Shown here piece by piece: positions 1 to 6,489 of a stretch of 7,522 bases of DNA. The translations under genes and the position numbers were made by a program. The notes beneath the pieces were generated by a model. It saw only the letters and a program-made list of their open reading frames with translations. It did not search any database and was not told the DNA's origin. Positions within the stretch are counted from its first letter, which is position 1. Each line of letters starts with the position of its first letter. Source of the DNA: Erysipelotrichaceae bacterium (GTDB lineage Bacteria; Bacillota_I; Bacilli_A; Erysipelotrichales; Erysipelotrichaceae); contig CAAEVI010000095.1 in assembly GCA_900759455.1 (NCBI GenBank), positions 1-7,522 on the forward strand, read 5' to 3'.

Positions 1-1
1 C

Positions 2-331
2 AGCCGTTACGGAGAAGGTACTTTCGATCTTCAGATCACTGATCAGTATCGCAATATGCGTTCGATCATCGAAAAAGACATGCGTGTGGTCGAACTGGCA
101 AATCAGGCGATTCGGGCTGCCGGACTGACGCCGCATTCATCGCCGGTACGCGGGGGAACGGATGGAGCTTCCTTGACTTATATGGGACTTCCTTGTCCGA
201 ACTTCGGCACAGGCAGTTATAACCATCATGGCAAATATGAATTCGCTTCGATTCAGGATATGACAAAGATGGTGGAAATCATTTCAAACGTATTACTGAT
301 GGCAAAAGAAGTCAGCGATCAGATGAAGTAA
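2..331 (+). CDS. pepT: Peptidase T (M20 tripeptidase), C-terminal part, cut by the window edge
   Basis: The frame is open from base 2 and ends at TAA 329-331, giving 109 residues of a protein that starts upstream of the window. Peptidase T is a cytoplasmic zinc aminopeptidase that removes the N-terminal residue of tripeptides; the family is about 410 residues, so roughly the last quarter is present. Seen here: the PVRGGTDGASLTYMGLPCPN block (matching the family IRGGTDGA..S.MGLPCPN), then GTGSYNHHGKYEF. In known peptidase T enzymes the His before the Gly of this second block is a zinc ligand, so the retained C-terminal end of the active site looks intact. The first ATG in the visible frame, at 56, is internal. 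The gene is followed at once by a terminator and is convergent with its right-hand neighbour. The family call is firm; the exact substrate range is not visible from this piece. Confidence 0.93.
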   Translation, partial: SRYGEGTFDLQITDQYRNMRSIIEKDMRVVELANQAIRAAGLTPHSSPVRGGTDGASLTYMGLPCPNFGTGSYNHHGKYEFASIQDMTKMVEIISNVLLMAKEVSDQMK

Positions 332-371
332 AAAAATACTGCAGCGGAGCGTTTCCGTTGCAGTATTTTTT
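331..371. terminator. Bidirectional intrinsic terminator between convergent genes
   Basis: The left arm (331-347) and right arm (355-371) pair over 16-17 bp with one G-T wobble (344/358) and a 7-base loop, AGCGTTT. The stem runs from an A-tract (331-336) into a T-tract (366-372), so RNA from either strand has a hairpin followed by U residues. The left foot touches the pepT stop codon. The right foot abuts the stop codon of the minus-strand pentapeptide gene (371-373). One element therefore ends both genes. Confidence 0.92.
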
Positions 372-1039
372 TATTCTTCATCGCAGACATGAATGTCAAG
401 CAGCGATACCAGCTGCAGTGCCTGTTCACGGGACACATAGATGCCTTTCAGATCATCAAAAGAAACCGTGATGCCGTTGATGTCATTGCTTTCAAGATGT
501 ATGCCGCTCAGGGATGTCTGTGCAAATTCACATTCCTGCAGCGAGCACTGATGAAATTGGAGGTGTTTTTGTCGGCACAGTGAAAAACCGCCCTCTTTCA
601 GCGAACACTGTTCATAACGGCACCGTTCGAAACTGCTGCCGCCGAAATTGGCATAGTCCATCAGGCAGTTCGAAAAAGAGACGTCTTTGAAGCTGCAGTC
701 ATAAAAAAGTGTTCCGCTCAGCCGGCAGTTCTCAAACTGACAGCGGAAAAAGCGGCTGCGGCTCAGGTCAGAGGCGGAAAAGCTGCAGCGGACAAAACGG
801 CAGTCCAGGTATTCATTGGCTGACAGCGTGCTTTCGTTCAGTTCCGTATGTGTGAACTGGCAGTTGTTGAAATGGAACTCTTCCTCCTGGACAAAACGGT
901 TCAGACTGTCGTTTTCAAACAGTAGATCACTGATGAAGACTTCGTTTTGTGCCAGCATTTCATCAATGCTGCCCAAAGCAATAGGATGACACTTTGCCGG
1001 CTGAGGATCTGTTTTTTGATTTTCTTTTTTTGTTTTCAT
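371..1039 (-). CDS. Cysteine-rich pentapeptide-repeat protein (Qnr/MfpA-like fold)
   Basis: This encodes 222 residues from the ATG at 1039-1037. I chose that start because AGAAGGAG (1055-1048 on the minus strand) lies 8 bases upstream. The longer start at 1075 would put the -10-like TATAAT inside the gene, and an ATG at 1045 is only one base from the ribosome binding site. After an unstructured charged N-terminus (about 1-50), residues 53-195 are five-residue repeats with Phe/Leu at the central position (CRFVRCSF, CQFENCRL, CSFKD). Such repeats form a right-handed quadrilateral beta-helix. There are 14 Cys, most two residues before the central residue and often exactly five apart, which would stack them inside the helix. 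A C-terminal LKGIYVSREQALQL segment (197-210) is of the kind that ends many Firmicute pentapeptide proteins. No signal peptide or membrane segment is seen. Qnr and MfpA relatives mimic DNA and bind gyrase; whether this one does is unknown. It appears monocistronic. Confidence 0.88.
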   Translation of the reverse strand: MKTKKENQKTDPQPAKCHPIALGSIDEMLAQNEVFISDLLFENDSLNRFVQEEEFHFNNCQFTHTELNESTLSANEYLDCRFVRCSFSASDLSRSRFFRCQFENCRLSGTLFYDCSFKDVSFSNCLMDYANFGGSSFERCRYEQCSLKEGGFSLCRQKHLQFHQCSLQECEFAQTSLSGIHLESNDINGITVSFDDLKGIYVSREQALQLVSLLDIHVCDEE

Positions 1040-1060
1040 GCACATGCTCCTTCTCTGATT

Positions 1061-1066
1061 ATTATA
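1061..1066 (-). promoter_or_regulatory. Candidate -10 element for the pentapeptide-repeat gene
   Basis: The minus strand reads TATAAT here, a perfect -10 hexamer, a few bases upstream of the ribosome binding site at 1055-1048. No good -35 lies 16-18 bases upstream (the best is a poor TTTCTT). The predicted transcript would start very close to the ribosome binding site, leaving a leader of only about 15 bases. The match could be chance in an AT-rich gap. Confidence 0.4.
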
Positions 1067-1128
1067 CGTTAACATGAAGCTGGAAGAAATGATTTTTCAC
1101 ATGATGTGTAAGAGGATGAGAAGTATTG

Positions 1129-1134
1129 TATAAT
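1129..1134 (+). promoter_or_regulatory. Candidate -10 element for the tex operon
   Basis: A perfect TATAAT hexamer sits 38 bases before the tex ATG and would give a leader of about 30 bases. It faces away from the minus-strand TATAAT at 1061-1066. No recognisable -35 is found at 16-18 bases upstream (GTGTAA at 1106-1111 for a 17-base spacer), so the assignment rests on the -10 and its position. Confidence 0.45.
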
Positions 1135-1171
1135 AGACAGTATGAATGATGATCAAAAAGGAGATTAACAG

Positions 1172-3334
1172 ATGGAACAGCTGTATGAAGTGATTGCCGC
1201 TTCCATGAAGATAGAGGCAATACAGGTAGAGGCCGTAATGACGCTGCTGCGGGAAGGCAGTACCGTTCCTTTTATTGCCCGCTACCGCAAGGAACGTACA
1301 AAAGGTTTGGATGAAGAACAGATCCGTCAGATAGAGGAGGCGTATCAGTATCAGGAACATCTCGGCAAGCGCAAGGAAGATGTCCTTCGCCTGATCGATC
1401 AGCAGGGAATGCTGACACAGGAGCTTGCGGATGCCATCAATGCATGTGAAAAACTGACACAGGTAGAAGATCTATATCGTCCTTATCAGCAGAAACGCAA
1501 GACAAGGGCAACGATGGCAGCGGCAAAAGGACTTCGTCCGTTTGCGGAATGGATGCTGCGTTTGCCCCGCAATGGAAATATAGAACAGGAAGCACGTACT
1601 TATCTCAATGAAAAAGTAAATGATATAAAAGAAGCAATCGACGGTGCCAAGGATATCATTGCCGAGACTGTCAGCGATGATGCGAAAGTGCGTGAAGTGA
1701 TCCGTACGTCCATGCAGCGTTACGGACGGCTGGTCACGAAGGAAAAAAAGAAACATGAAGATGTCATGCATGTATATCAGATGTATTATGATTACAGCGA
1801 ACGGATCGACCGCATCCAGCCGCACCGGGTAATGGCCGTTGACCGCGGTGAAAAAGAAAAGGTTCTGCAGGTCGATATTGCTTTTAATGAAGAGTATGTC
1901 GAGCAGTGGACACTGCGCCGTTACCTGAAACGGGACAGTATCGCAAAAGAAATCATCGAAGAAGCAGTGCTGGACGGTCTGCATCGTCTGGCTTATCCGA
2001 GCGTGGAACGGGAGGTGCGTAACATGCTCAGCGAAAAGGCACAGGAAGCAAGCATCGATGTCTTTTCGATGAACGTGGAGCGGCTGCTGACGCAGCGCCC
2101 GATCAAAGATAAGTGGGTCCTCGGTTTTGATCCCGCTTTCCGTACCGGCTGCAAGCTTGCGGTGATCGATGCAACCGGTAAAATGGTCGAAATCAGTGTC
2201 ATTTACCCGCATCCGCCAAAGGCCAGAAAAGAAAAGGCAAAACAGGAACTGCTGCGGCTGCTGCGCGCTTACCCGATCGAGATCATCGCCATCGGCAACG
2301 GAACAGCTTCCAGAGAAAGCGAAGCGTTTGTCGCACAGGTCATCCGCGAATCGAAAATGGATGTATCTTTTACGCTTGTATCGGAAGCCGGCGCAAGTGT
2401 GTATTCGGCCAGTGCCCTGGCGCGTGAGGAATTTCCTGATCTGCAGGTGGAACAGCGTTCCGCAATTTCCATTGCCCGCCGTGTGATCGATCCGCTGGCG
2501 GAACTGATCAAGATCGATCCCCAGTCGATGGGCGTCGGTCAGTATCAGCACGATCTGCCGCCGGCACGCTTGAAGGAACGTCTTGATTTTGCGGTGACCA
2601 AGGTCGTGAACAGGGTCGGCGTCAATGTCAATACGGCTTCCGTGGAGCTGCTGAAACATATTTCCGGTCTGAATGCGGCAACGGCCCGCAACATCGTGGC
2701 CTATCGTCAGGAAAACGGAAAGATCGCTTCCCGCAGCCAGCTGAAAAAAGTACCGAAGATCGGTGCCAAATCGTTTGAACAGGCAGCCGGCTTTCTGCGT
2801 ATTGCGGATGGTAAAGAGTTCCTTGACCGCACCGGCATACATCCGGAAAGTTACCCGCTTGCCAAAAAGATCCTTGCCCAGCTTGGTCTGGAGGAAGAAG
2901 AGATGGGAACGAAAGCCGCAAGACAGCGGGTGGAGGAAGTCGATCAGGAAGAACTGGGCAGAAGCCTGGGAGGAGATCCGTATACGATTCAGGATATCCT
3001 GCAGACAATTGCCATGCCGCTGCAGGATTACCGCGATCAGTTTGAACCGGTGCTCTTGAAAAGCAATGTACTGGAATTAAGCGATCTTCACGAAGGAGAA
3101 GAACTGCAGGGAACCGTGCGCAATGTGGTTGATTTTGGGGCGTTCGTCGATATCGGCCTGCACGAAGACGGGCTGGTCCATATTTCGAAAATGCGCCGGC
3201 AGCGCGTGACACATCCAAGCGATGTCGTATCCGTCGGTGATATCGTCACGGTATGGGTCTATAAAATCGATGAACAGCGACAGCGTGTACAGCTGTCCAT
3301 GGTGCCGTTGAACAAAGGAGAAAAGAAAGCATGA
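1172..3334 (+). CDS. tex: Tex family RNA-binding transcription accessory protein
   Basis: This is a cytoplasmic nucleic-acid-binding protein of 720 residues, the usual family length (B. subtilis YdcI and E. coli YhgF are relatives). Domains in order: an N-terminal helical Tex region with the conserved VPFIARYRKERTKGLDEEQI motif near residues 31-50; a YqgF/RNase H-like domain starting at about 316 (VLGFDPAFRTGCKLAVID); a double helix-hairpin-helix region at about 487-545 (NTASVELL through KVPKIGAKSFEQAAGFLRI); and a C-terminal S1 RNA-binding domain at about 640-712 (VDFGAFVDIGLHEDGLVHIS). In known Tex proteins the YqgF domain lacks a demonstrated nuclease activity. The protein is linked to transcription fidelity or termination and, in pathogens, toxin expression. 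The start is supported by AAAAGGAG at 1156-1163, 8 bases before the ATG. The stop codon overlaps the next ATG, so the two genes are translationally coupled. Confidence 0.97.
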   Translation: MEQLYEVIAASMKIEAIQVEAVMTLLREGSTVPFIARYRKERTKGLDEEQIRQIEEAYQYQEHLGKRKEDVLRLIDQQGMLTQELADAINACEKLTQVEDLYRPYQQKRKTRATMAAAKGLRPFAEWMLRLPRNGNIEQEARTYLNEKVNDIKEAIDGAKDIIAETVSDDAKVREVIRTSMQRYGRLVTKEKKKHEDVMHVYQMYYDYSERIDRIQPHRVMAVDRGEKEKVLQVDIAFNEEYVEQWTLRRYLKRDSIAKEIIEEAVLDGLHRLAYPSVEREVRNMLSEKAQEASIDVFSMNVERLLTQRPIKDKWVLGFDPAFRTGCKLAVIDATGKMVEISVIYPHPPKARKEKAKQELLRLLRAYPIEIIAIGNGTASRESEAFVAQVIRESKMDVSFTLVSEAGASVYSASALAREEFPDLQVEQRSAISIARRVIDPLAELIKIDPQSMGVGQYQHDLPPARLKERLDFAVTKVVNRVGVNVNTASVELLKHISGLNAATARNIVAYRQENGKIASRSQLKKVPKIGAKSFEQAAGFLRIADGKEFLDRTGIHPESYPLAKKILAQLGLEEEEMGTKAARQRVEEVDQEELGRSLGGDPYTIQDILQTIAMPLQDYRDQFEPVLLKSNVLELSDLHEGEELQGTVRNVVDFGAFVDIGLHEDGLVHISKMRRQRVTHPSDVVSVGDIVTVWVYKIDEQRQRVQLSMVPLNKGEKKA

Positions 3335-3837
3335 AAATAGAAACAGGAAAGAAGTTTGAAATAGAGATCGATGGCTTGGGAACAGTGATGGATTATGTGG
3401 AAGACCGTTTTATCTTTGTCATCAAAGATGCATTCTGGAATGACATCGAACTGCAGATGGCAAGAAAAGGTCTGCTGGAAATCGATTTTGTCTATCGTTA
3501 TGATGTGGCCGTGTTTCTGCTGACACTGGGCGATATCGATACCAGTGATTTCTATTTCAATATTCAGGAAAATGATGACCGGGAGAAACTGCTGGCTTCC
3601 AAACAGCCGCTGCAGTGCACGATCGTGTTGCTGGATGAAAACAATATGGTCTGCTTCCGCAGAGATGCGACATTTAATCAGGATGATTCCGCCAAGATCA
3701 TCGAAAAGCTGCAGCTGCAGCAGCAGACACAATTTCATGAGGGTGAGTTTGATGTGAATGTACAGGGACTGATGAGTGCCATGGAACCTTTTGAGATGCA
3801 GCATTATGCCCTGGTAAAGGCGCTGATGGCTGCCTGA
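3331..3837 (+). CDS. Uncharacterised 168-residue protein coupled to tex
   Basis: I do not recognise this protein. It starts at an ATG overlapping the tex stop (ATGA, 3331-3334), with AAAGGAG at 3314-3320 ending 10 bases upstream, and it ends with adjacent stops (TGATAATGA). The sequence is acidic and reads as a soluble alpha/beta protein. The first 60 residues alternate like beta strands (KKFEIEIDGLGTVMDY, EDRFIFVIKDAFW). A second strand-rich part follows (QPLQCTIVLLDENNMVCFRRDATF, split around residues 90-114), then a helical Gln-rich stretch (KIIEKLQLQQQTQF, about 124-137). It has no signal peptide, membrane segment, metal-binding Cys/His cluster or nucleotide-binding loop that I can see. 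Codon use resembles that of its neighbours. The tight coupling suggests it is made with Tex, but Tex genes usually have varied neighbours, so a functional link is only an inference. Confidence 0.85.
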   Translation: MKIETGKKFEIEIDGLGTVMDYVEDRFIFVIKDAFWNDIELQMARKGLLEIDFVYRYDVAVFLLTLGDIDTSDFYFNIQENDDREKLLASKQPLQCTIVLLDENNMVCFRRDATFNQDDSAKIIEKLQLQQQTQFHEGEFDVNVQGLMSAMEPFEMQHYALVKALMAA

Positions 3838-3855
3838 TAATGAAAAAAGAAATGA

Positions 3856-3885
3856 AGGATGCCGGTGGTCTGCCGCCGGCATTTT
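3856..3885 (+). terminator. Intrinsic terminator of the tex operon
   Basis: ATGCCGGTGG (3859-3868) pairs with CCGCCGGCAT (3873-3882) with one T-G wobble and a four-base TCTG loop. A short T-run follows (3882-3885) and then CCTTT. The stem is very GC-rich compared with the surroundings and sits 18 bases past the last stop codon. Confidence 0.85.
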
Positions 3886-3918
3886 CCTTTCAAAAAGGGA
3901 TTCCCTGCCGCTAAATCG

Positions 3919-3947
3919 TTGTTTTTTCTGTTTTCATGCTTTATACT
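3919..3947 (+). promoter_or_regulatory. Promoter of the ACT / UPF0210 operon
   Basis: TTGTTT (3919-3924) and TATACT (3942-3947) are separated by the optimal 17 bases. The predicted transcription start is near 3954, leaving a leader of about 20 bases that contains the GGAGGA ribosome binding site. It lies just downstream of the previous operon's terminator, which supports a separate transcription unit. Confidence 0.7.
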
Positions 3948-3974
3948 GTTAGAAGAAGAATGGAGGAACATACG

Positions 3975-4250
3975 ATGAACGCAGTAGTTAGTGTGATTGG
4001 AAAAGATCGCGTAGGCATCCTGGCACGCGTCAGCACAGAATGTGCGAATGCAAATGTCAATGTCCTGGAGGTTACGCAGACCCTTCTGCAGGATACATTT
4101 GCCATGACCATGCTGGTTGACATTGACAATATCGCAATGAAGTTAAGCGAATTTGTAGAACATATGGACCAGGTGGGAAAAGAAATGGGTCTGGTAATCC
4201 ATGTCATGCATGAAGATATTTTTAATTCCATGCATAAGATTCAGGGGTAA
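3975..4250 (+). CDS. ACT domain protein, UPF0237 family
   Basis: This encodes 91 residues from the ATG at 3975, placed by GGAGGA (3962-3967) 7 bases upstream. An in-frame ATG at 3936 lies inside the promoter and is rejected. Nearly the whole protein is one ACT domain of beta-alpha-beta-beta-alpha-beta pattern. The N-terminal strand and ligand loop read AVVSVIGKDRVGILARVS (residues 3-20), followed by helix TECANANVNVLEVTQ and a second half with MTMLVDI. ACT domains commonly bind amino acids or similar small ligands at the dimer interface and act as regulatory modules; the closest named relative in fold is GcvR. The family is 88-91 residues, so it is full length. It lies 5 bases before the UPF0210 gene, whose Shine-Dalgarno overlaps this stop codon. 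That pairing is known in many Firmicutes. The ligand is unknown. Confidence 0.93.
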   Translation: MNAVVSVIGKDRVGILARVSTECANANVNVLEVTQTLLQDTFAMTMLVDIDNIAMKLSEFVEHMDQVGKEMGLVIHVMHEDIFNSMHKIQG

Positions 4251-4255
4251 GAGCC

Positions 4256-5614
4256 ATGATCAATTCCAAAGACATATTAGAAACGATCAAGATGATCGAT
4301 GAAGAATATCTTGATGTACGTACGATTACAATGGGAATATCTTTGCTGGACTGCGCCGATGCAGATATCGAGAAGTCCTGTGAGAAAATCTATCGCAAGA
4401 TCACGACCCTGGCAAAAGATCTGGTCAAGGTCGGCAATGATATCGGAAAAGAATACGGTATCCCGATCATCAACAAACGAATTTCAGTTACACCGATTTC
4501 CATGCTGGTCGGTGTCAGCGGCGGAGATCCGATCCGCTATGCGCTGACACTGGAGCGTTGTGCCATGGAGACAGGCGTTGACTTTATCGGCGGCTACAGT
4601 GCACTGGTACAGAAAGGCTTTTCTGCCGGTGACCGCGAACTGATCAAATCAATTCCGCAGGCACTTGCCCAGACAGAACATATCTGTGCCTCTGTCAACG
4701 TCGGCTCCACTAAAGCCGGCATTAATATGGATGCCGTAAAAATGATGGGTGAAGTAGTCAAGGAAGCCAGCGAGATCACAGCGGACCGTGACTGCATCGC
4801 AGCTGCAAAGATCGTAGTGTTCTGCAATGCACCGGAAGACAATCCGTTCATGGCCGGCGCTTTCCACGGCGTGGGAGAAGCAGACTGTGTGATCAATGTC
4901 GGCGTCAGCGGTCCGGGTGTCGTGCGCGCGGCTCTGGAAAAAGCGCCGAAAGATCTGCCGATGAACGAACTGGCTGATCTGATCAAACGTACAGCTTTCA
5001 AGATTACGCGTATGGGACAGCTGGTTGGTACTGTAGCCAGCGAGCGTCTGAATGTTCCTTTCGGTATCGTCGATCTTTCACTGGCTCCGACACCGGCAGT
5101 CGGTGATTCGGTTGCCTATATCCTGGAAGAAATGGGACTGGAGACATGCGGCGCTTACGGTACGACAGCCTGTCTGGCCATGCTGAATGACGCAGTGAAA
5201 AAAGGCGGTGTCATGGCAAGCTCTTCTGTCGGAGGGCTCAGCGGAGCATTTATCCCCGTTTCTGAGGATGCCGGCATGATCCATGCGGCAAGAGAAGGCG
5301 TTTTGACACTGGAGAAACTGGAGGCAATGACCGCTGTCTGCAGTGTTGGTCTCGACATGGTCGTTGTGCCTGGTGATGTCAGTGCTTCTCTGATTTCCGG
5401 CATGATCGCGGATGAAGCGGCCATCGGTATGGTCAATTCCAAAACAACGGCGGTTCGTGTCATTCCTGCCATCGGCCATAAAGAAGGCGAAGAGCTTAAT
5501 TTCGGCGGATTGCTGGGAGCCGGTCCGGTCATGCATATGAATCCAAGCGATAATCATGTGATGATCGATCGCGGCGGACGCATTCCTGCACCGCTGCAGA
5601 GCTTGAAAAACTAA
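4256..5614 (+). CDS. UPF0210 (DUF711) protein, PFL-like fold, function unknown
   Basis: This is a full-length 452-residue member of the UPF0210 family. Supporting blocks are VRTITMGISLLDCAD (about 21-35), the N-terminal region ending in KRISVTPISMLVG, DFIGGYSALVQKG (109-121), GGLSGAFIPVSED (326-338) and the C-terminal DRGGRIPAPLQSLKN. The family is described as having a pyruvate formate-lyase-like barrel fold. I see no C-terminal RVSGYA glycyl-radical motif and no adjacent active-site Cys pair, so it is not an active PFL-type radical enzyme by sequence. No reaction is established for the family. It has no signal peptide and is presumably cytoplasmic. AGGGG (4243-4247), overlapping the stop codon of the ACT gene, lies 8 bases before the ATG, so translation of the two is probably linked. 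The ACT partner may sense a ligand for it; this is inference. Confidence 0.94.
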   Translation: MINSKDILETIKMIDEEYLDVRTITMGISLLDCADADIEKSCEKIYRKITTLAKDLVKVGNDIGKEYGIPIINKRISVTPISMLVGVSGGDPIRYALTLERCAMETGVDFIGGYSALVQKGFSAGDRELIKSIPQALAQTEHICASVNVGSTKAGINMDAVKMMGEVVKEASEITADRDCIAAAKIVVFCNAPEDNPFMAGAFHGVGEADCVINVGVSGPGVVRAALEKAPKDLPMNELADLIKRTAFKITRMGQLVGTVASERLNVPFGIVDLSLAPTPAVGDSVAYILEEMGLETCGAYGTTACLAMLNDAVKKGGVMASSSVGGLSGAFIPVSEDAGMIHAAREGVLTLEKLEAMTAVCSVGLDMVVVPGDVSASLISGMIADEAAIGMVNSKTTAVRVIPAIGHKEGEELNFGGLLGAGPVMHMNPSDNHVMIDRGGRIPAPLQSLKN

Positions 5615-5626
5615 TACAAGATCATG

Positions 5627-5664
5627 ATACCTCGTTCTTTTTCAAAGAATGAGGTATATTTTTT
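5627..5664 (+). terminator. Intrinsic terminator of the ACT / UPF0210 operon
   Basis: ATACCTCGTTCTTT (5627-5640) pairs with AAAGAATGAGGTAT (5644-5657), with one G-T wobble and a three-base TTC loop. A run of six T (5659-5664) follows. It begins 12 bases after the UPF0210 stop codon. Confidence 0.92.
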
Positions 5665-5706
5665 GTGCTTTCAATAAGAATTTTTGATGTAGCAAATGCT
5701 TCTGTC

Positions 5707-5734
5707 TTTATTTTTCAACAGTTTATGCTAAAAT
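5707..5734 (+). promoter_or_regulatory. Extended -10 promoter of the smsCB operon
   Basis: TGCTAAAAT (5726-5734) is an extended -10: TGn followed by a five-of-six match to TATAAT. A weak -35-like TTTATT (5707-5712) is 16 bases upstream. The start point would be near 5741, giving a leader of about 20 bases with the ribosome binding site AAAAGG at 5745-5750. I see no obvious dyad operator in this gap, so no regulator can be named. Confidence 0.62.
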
Positions 5735-5760
5735 AAGGAAGTTAAAAAGGATGTGAGTAC

Positions 5761-6489
5761 ATGCTGGAATTAAAAAATATAACATTTGAAGCAGATGGAA
5801 AAACAATATTGGACGATATCAGCCTAAAGCTGACCGAACATGCACTGACGGTCATCACAGGACCAAACGGCGGCGGAAAATCGACGCTTGCCAAACTGAT
5901 CATGGGCATTGAGCACCCGACAAAAGGAAGCATTTTTTTCAATGGGGAAGATATTACCGATCTTTCCATTGACGAACGTGCCAAACGGGGGATCGGATAT
6001 GCGTTTCAGCAGCCGCCCCGGTTCAAGGGGATGAGCGTGCGGCGGCTTTTGGAGCTGGCACACGGACGGCCTTTGGAAGAAGAAAACTGCATCTCCTATT
6101 TAAGCGATGTCGGTCTGTGTTCAAAAGATTATCTGGACCGCGATGTGGACAATTCATTGTCCGGCGGTGAAGTCAAACGGATCGAGATTGCGACGCTGCT
6201 GGCAAGAGAACTGAAAATGAGCATTTTTGACGAACCGGAGGCCGGTATTGACTTATGGAGCTTTTCCAAGCTGGTCGAAACTTTTCAGAAGCTGCATCAG
6301 CAGAAACAGCAGGATATTCTTCTGATTTCCCACCAGGAGCGCATCATGCAACTGGCCGATGAAATGATCGTGATCGAAAACGGCAGGATTGCGGCCCGCG
6401 GCAGCAAAGAAGAAATCCTTCCGCGTCTTCTGATGGAATTTGAACCTTGCGGAATCAATAAGAAAGCAGGTGTGGAATATGCTGAATAA
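5761..6489 (+). CDS. smsC: SufC-like ABC ATPase of a minimal Fe-S assembly pair (SmsC)
   Basis: This is a soluble ABC-type ATPase of 242 residues that should energise iron-sulfur cluster assembly on its scaffold partner. All motifs are present: Walker A GPNGGGKST (34-42), Q-loop FQQPPRFKG (82-90), signature LSGGE (133-137), Walker B ending FDEP with D157/E158, D-loop EAGIDLWSF (160-168) and switch His191 in LLISHQER. There are no membrane segments. The FQQPP..KG and EAGIDLWSF blocks are typical of SufC-like proteins rather than of transport ATPases. The neighbour settles the call: a short SufB/D-like gene overlaps its 3' end. The weak ribosome binding site AAAAGG sits 10 bases upstream of the ATG, with GTGAG closer in. 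SufC is the nearest alternative name; I prefer SmsC because the operon has only one short SufB-like partner. Confidence 0.88.
   Translation: MLELKNITFEADGKTILDDISLKLTEHALTVITGPNGGGKSTLAKLIMGIEHPTKGSIFFNGEDITDLSIDERAKRGIGYAFQQPPRFKGMSVRRLLELAHGRPLEEENCISYLSDVGLCSKDYLDRDVDNSLSGGEVKRIEIATLLARELKMSIFDEPEAGIDLWSFSKLVETFQKLHQQKQQDILLISHQERIMQLADEMIVIENGRIAARGSKEEILPRLLMEFEPCGINKKAGVEYAE

Noticed and set aside
1142..1168. An eight-codon open frame (MNDDQKGD) just before tex, a possible leader peptide
   Set aside because: It starts at the predicted transcription start with no ribosome binding site of its own, and the tex ribosome binding site is inside it. There is no codon bias or attenuator hairpin to suggest a leader.
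1472..2842. A 456-codon open frame on the minus strand opposite tex
   Set aside because: It lies wholly inside the well-supported tex gene in the antisense frame and is rich in Cys, His and Phe runs typical of shadow translation. It matches no family.
3259..3882. A 207-codon minus-strand open frame opposite the unknown tex partner gene
   Set aside because: The plus-strand frame has an ATGA-coupled start, a ribosome binding site and a terminator after it. The minus-strand frame would start within the terminator stem and its protein is full of low-information His/Phe/Leu runs.
5078..5557. Long minus-strand open frames opposite the UPF0210 gene
   Set aside because: They mirror the codons of a conserved gene and show no family motif.
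4256..5614. An active glycyl-radical (PFL-type) enzyme
   Set aside because: The fold family is PFL-like, but there is no RVSGYA glycyl-radical motif and no adjacent cysteine pair, and no activase gene is in the window.
6440..6478. An N-terminal extension of SmsB from TTG
   Set aside because: No ribosome binding site precedes the TTG, while the ATG at 6479 has AGGTG at suitable spacing.
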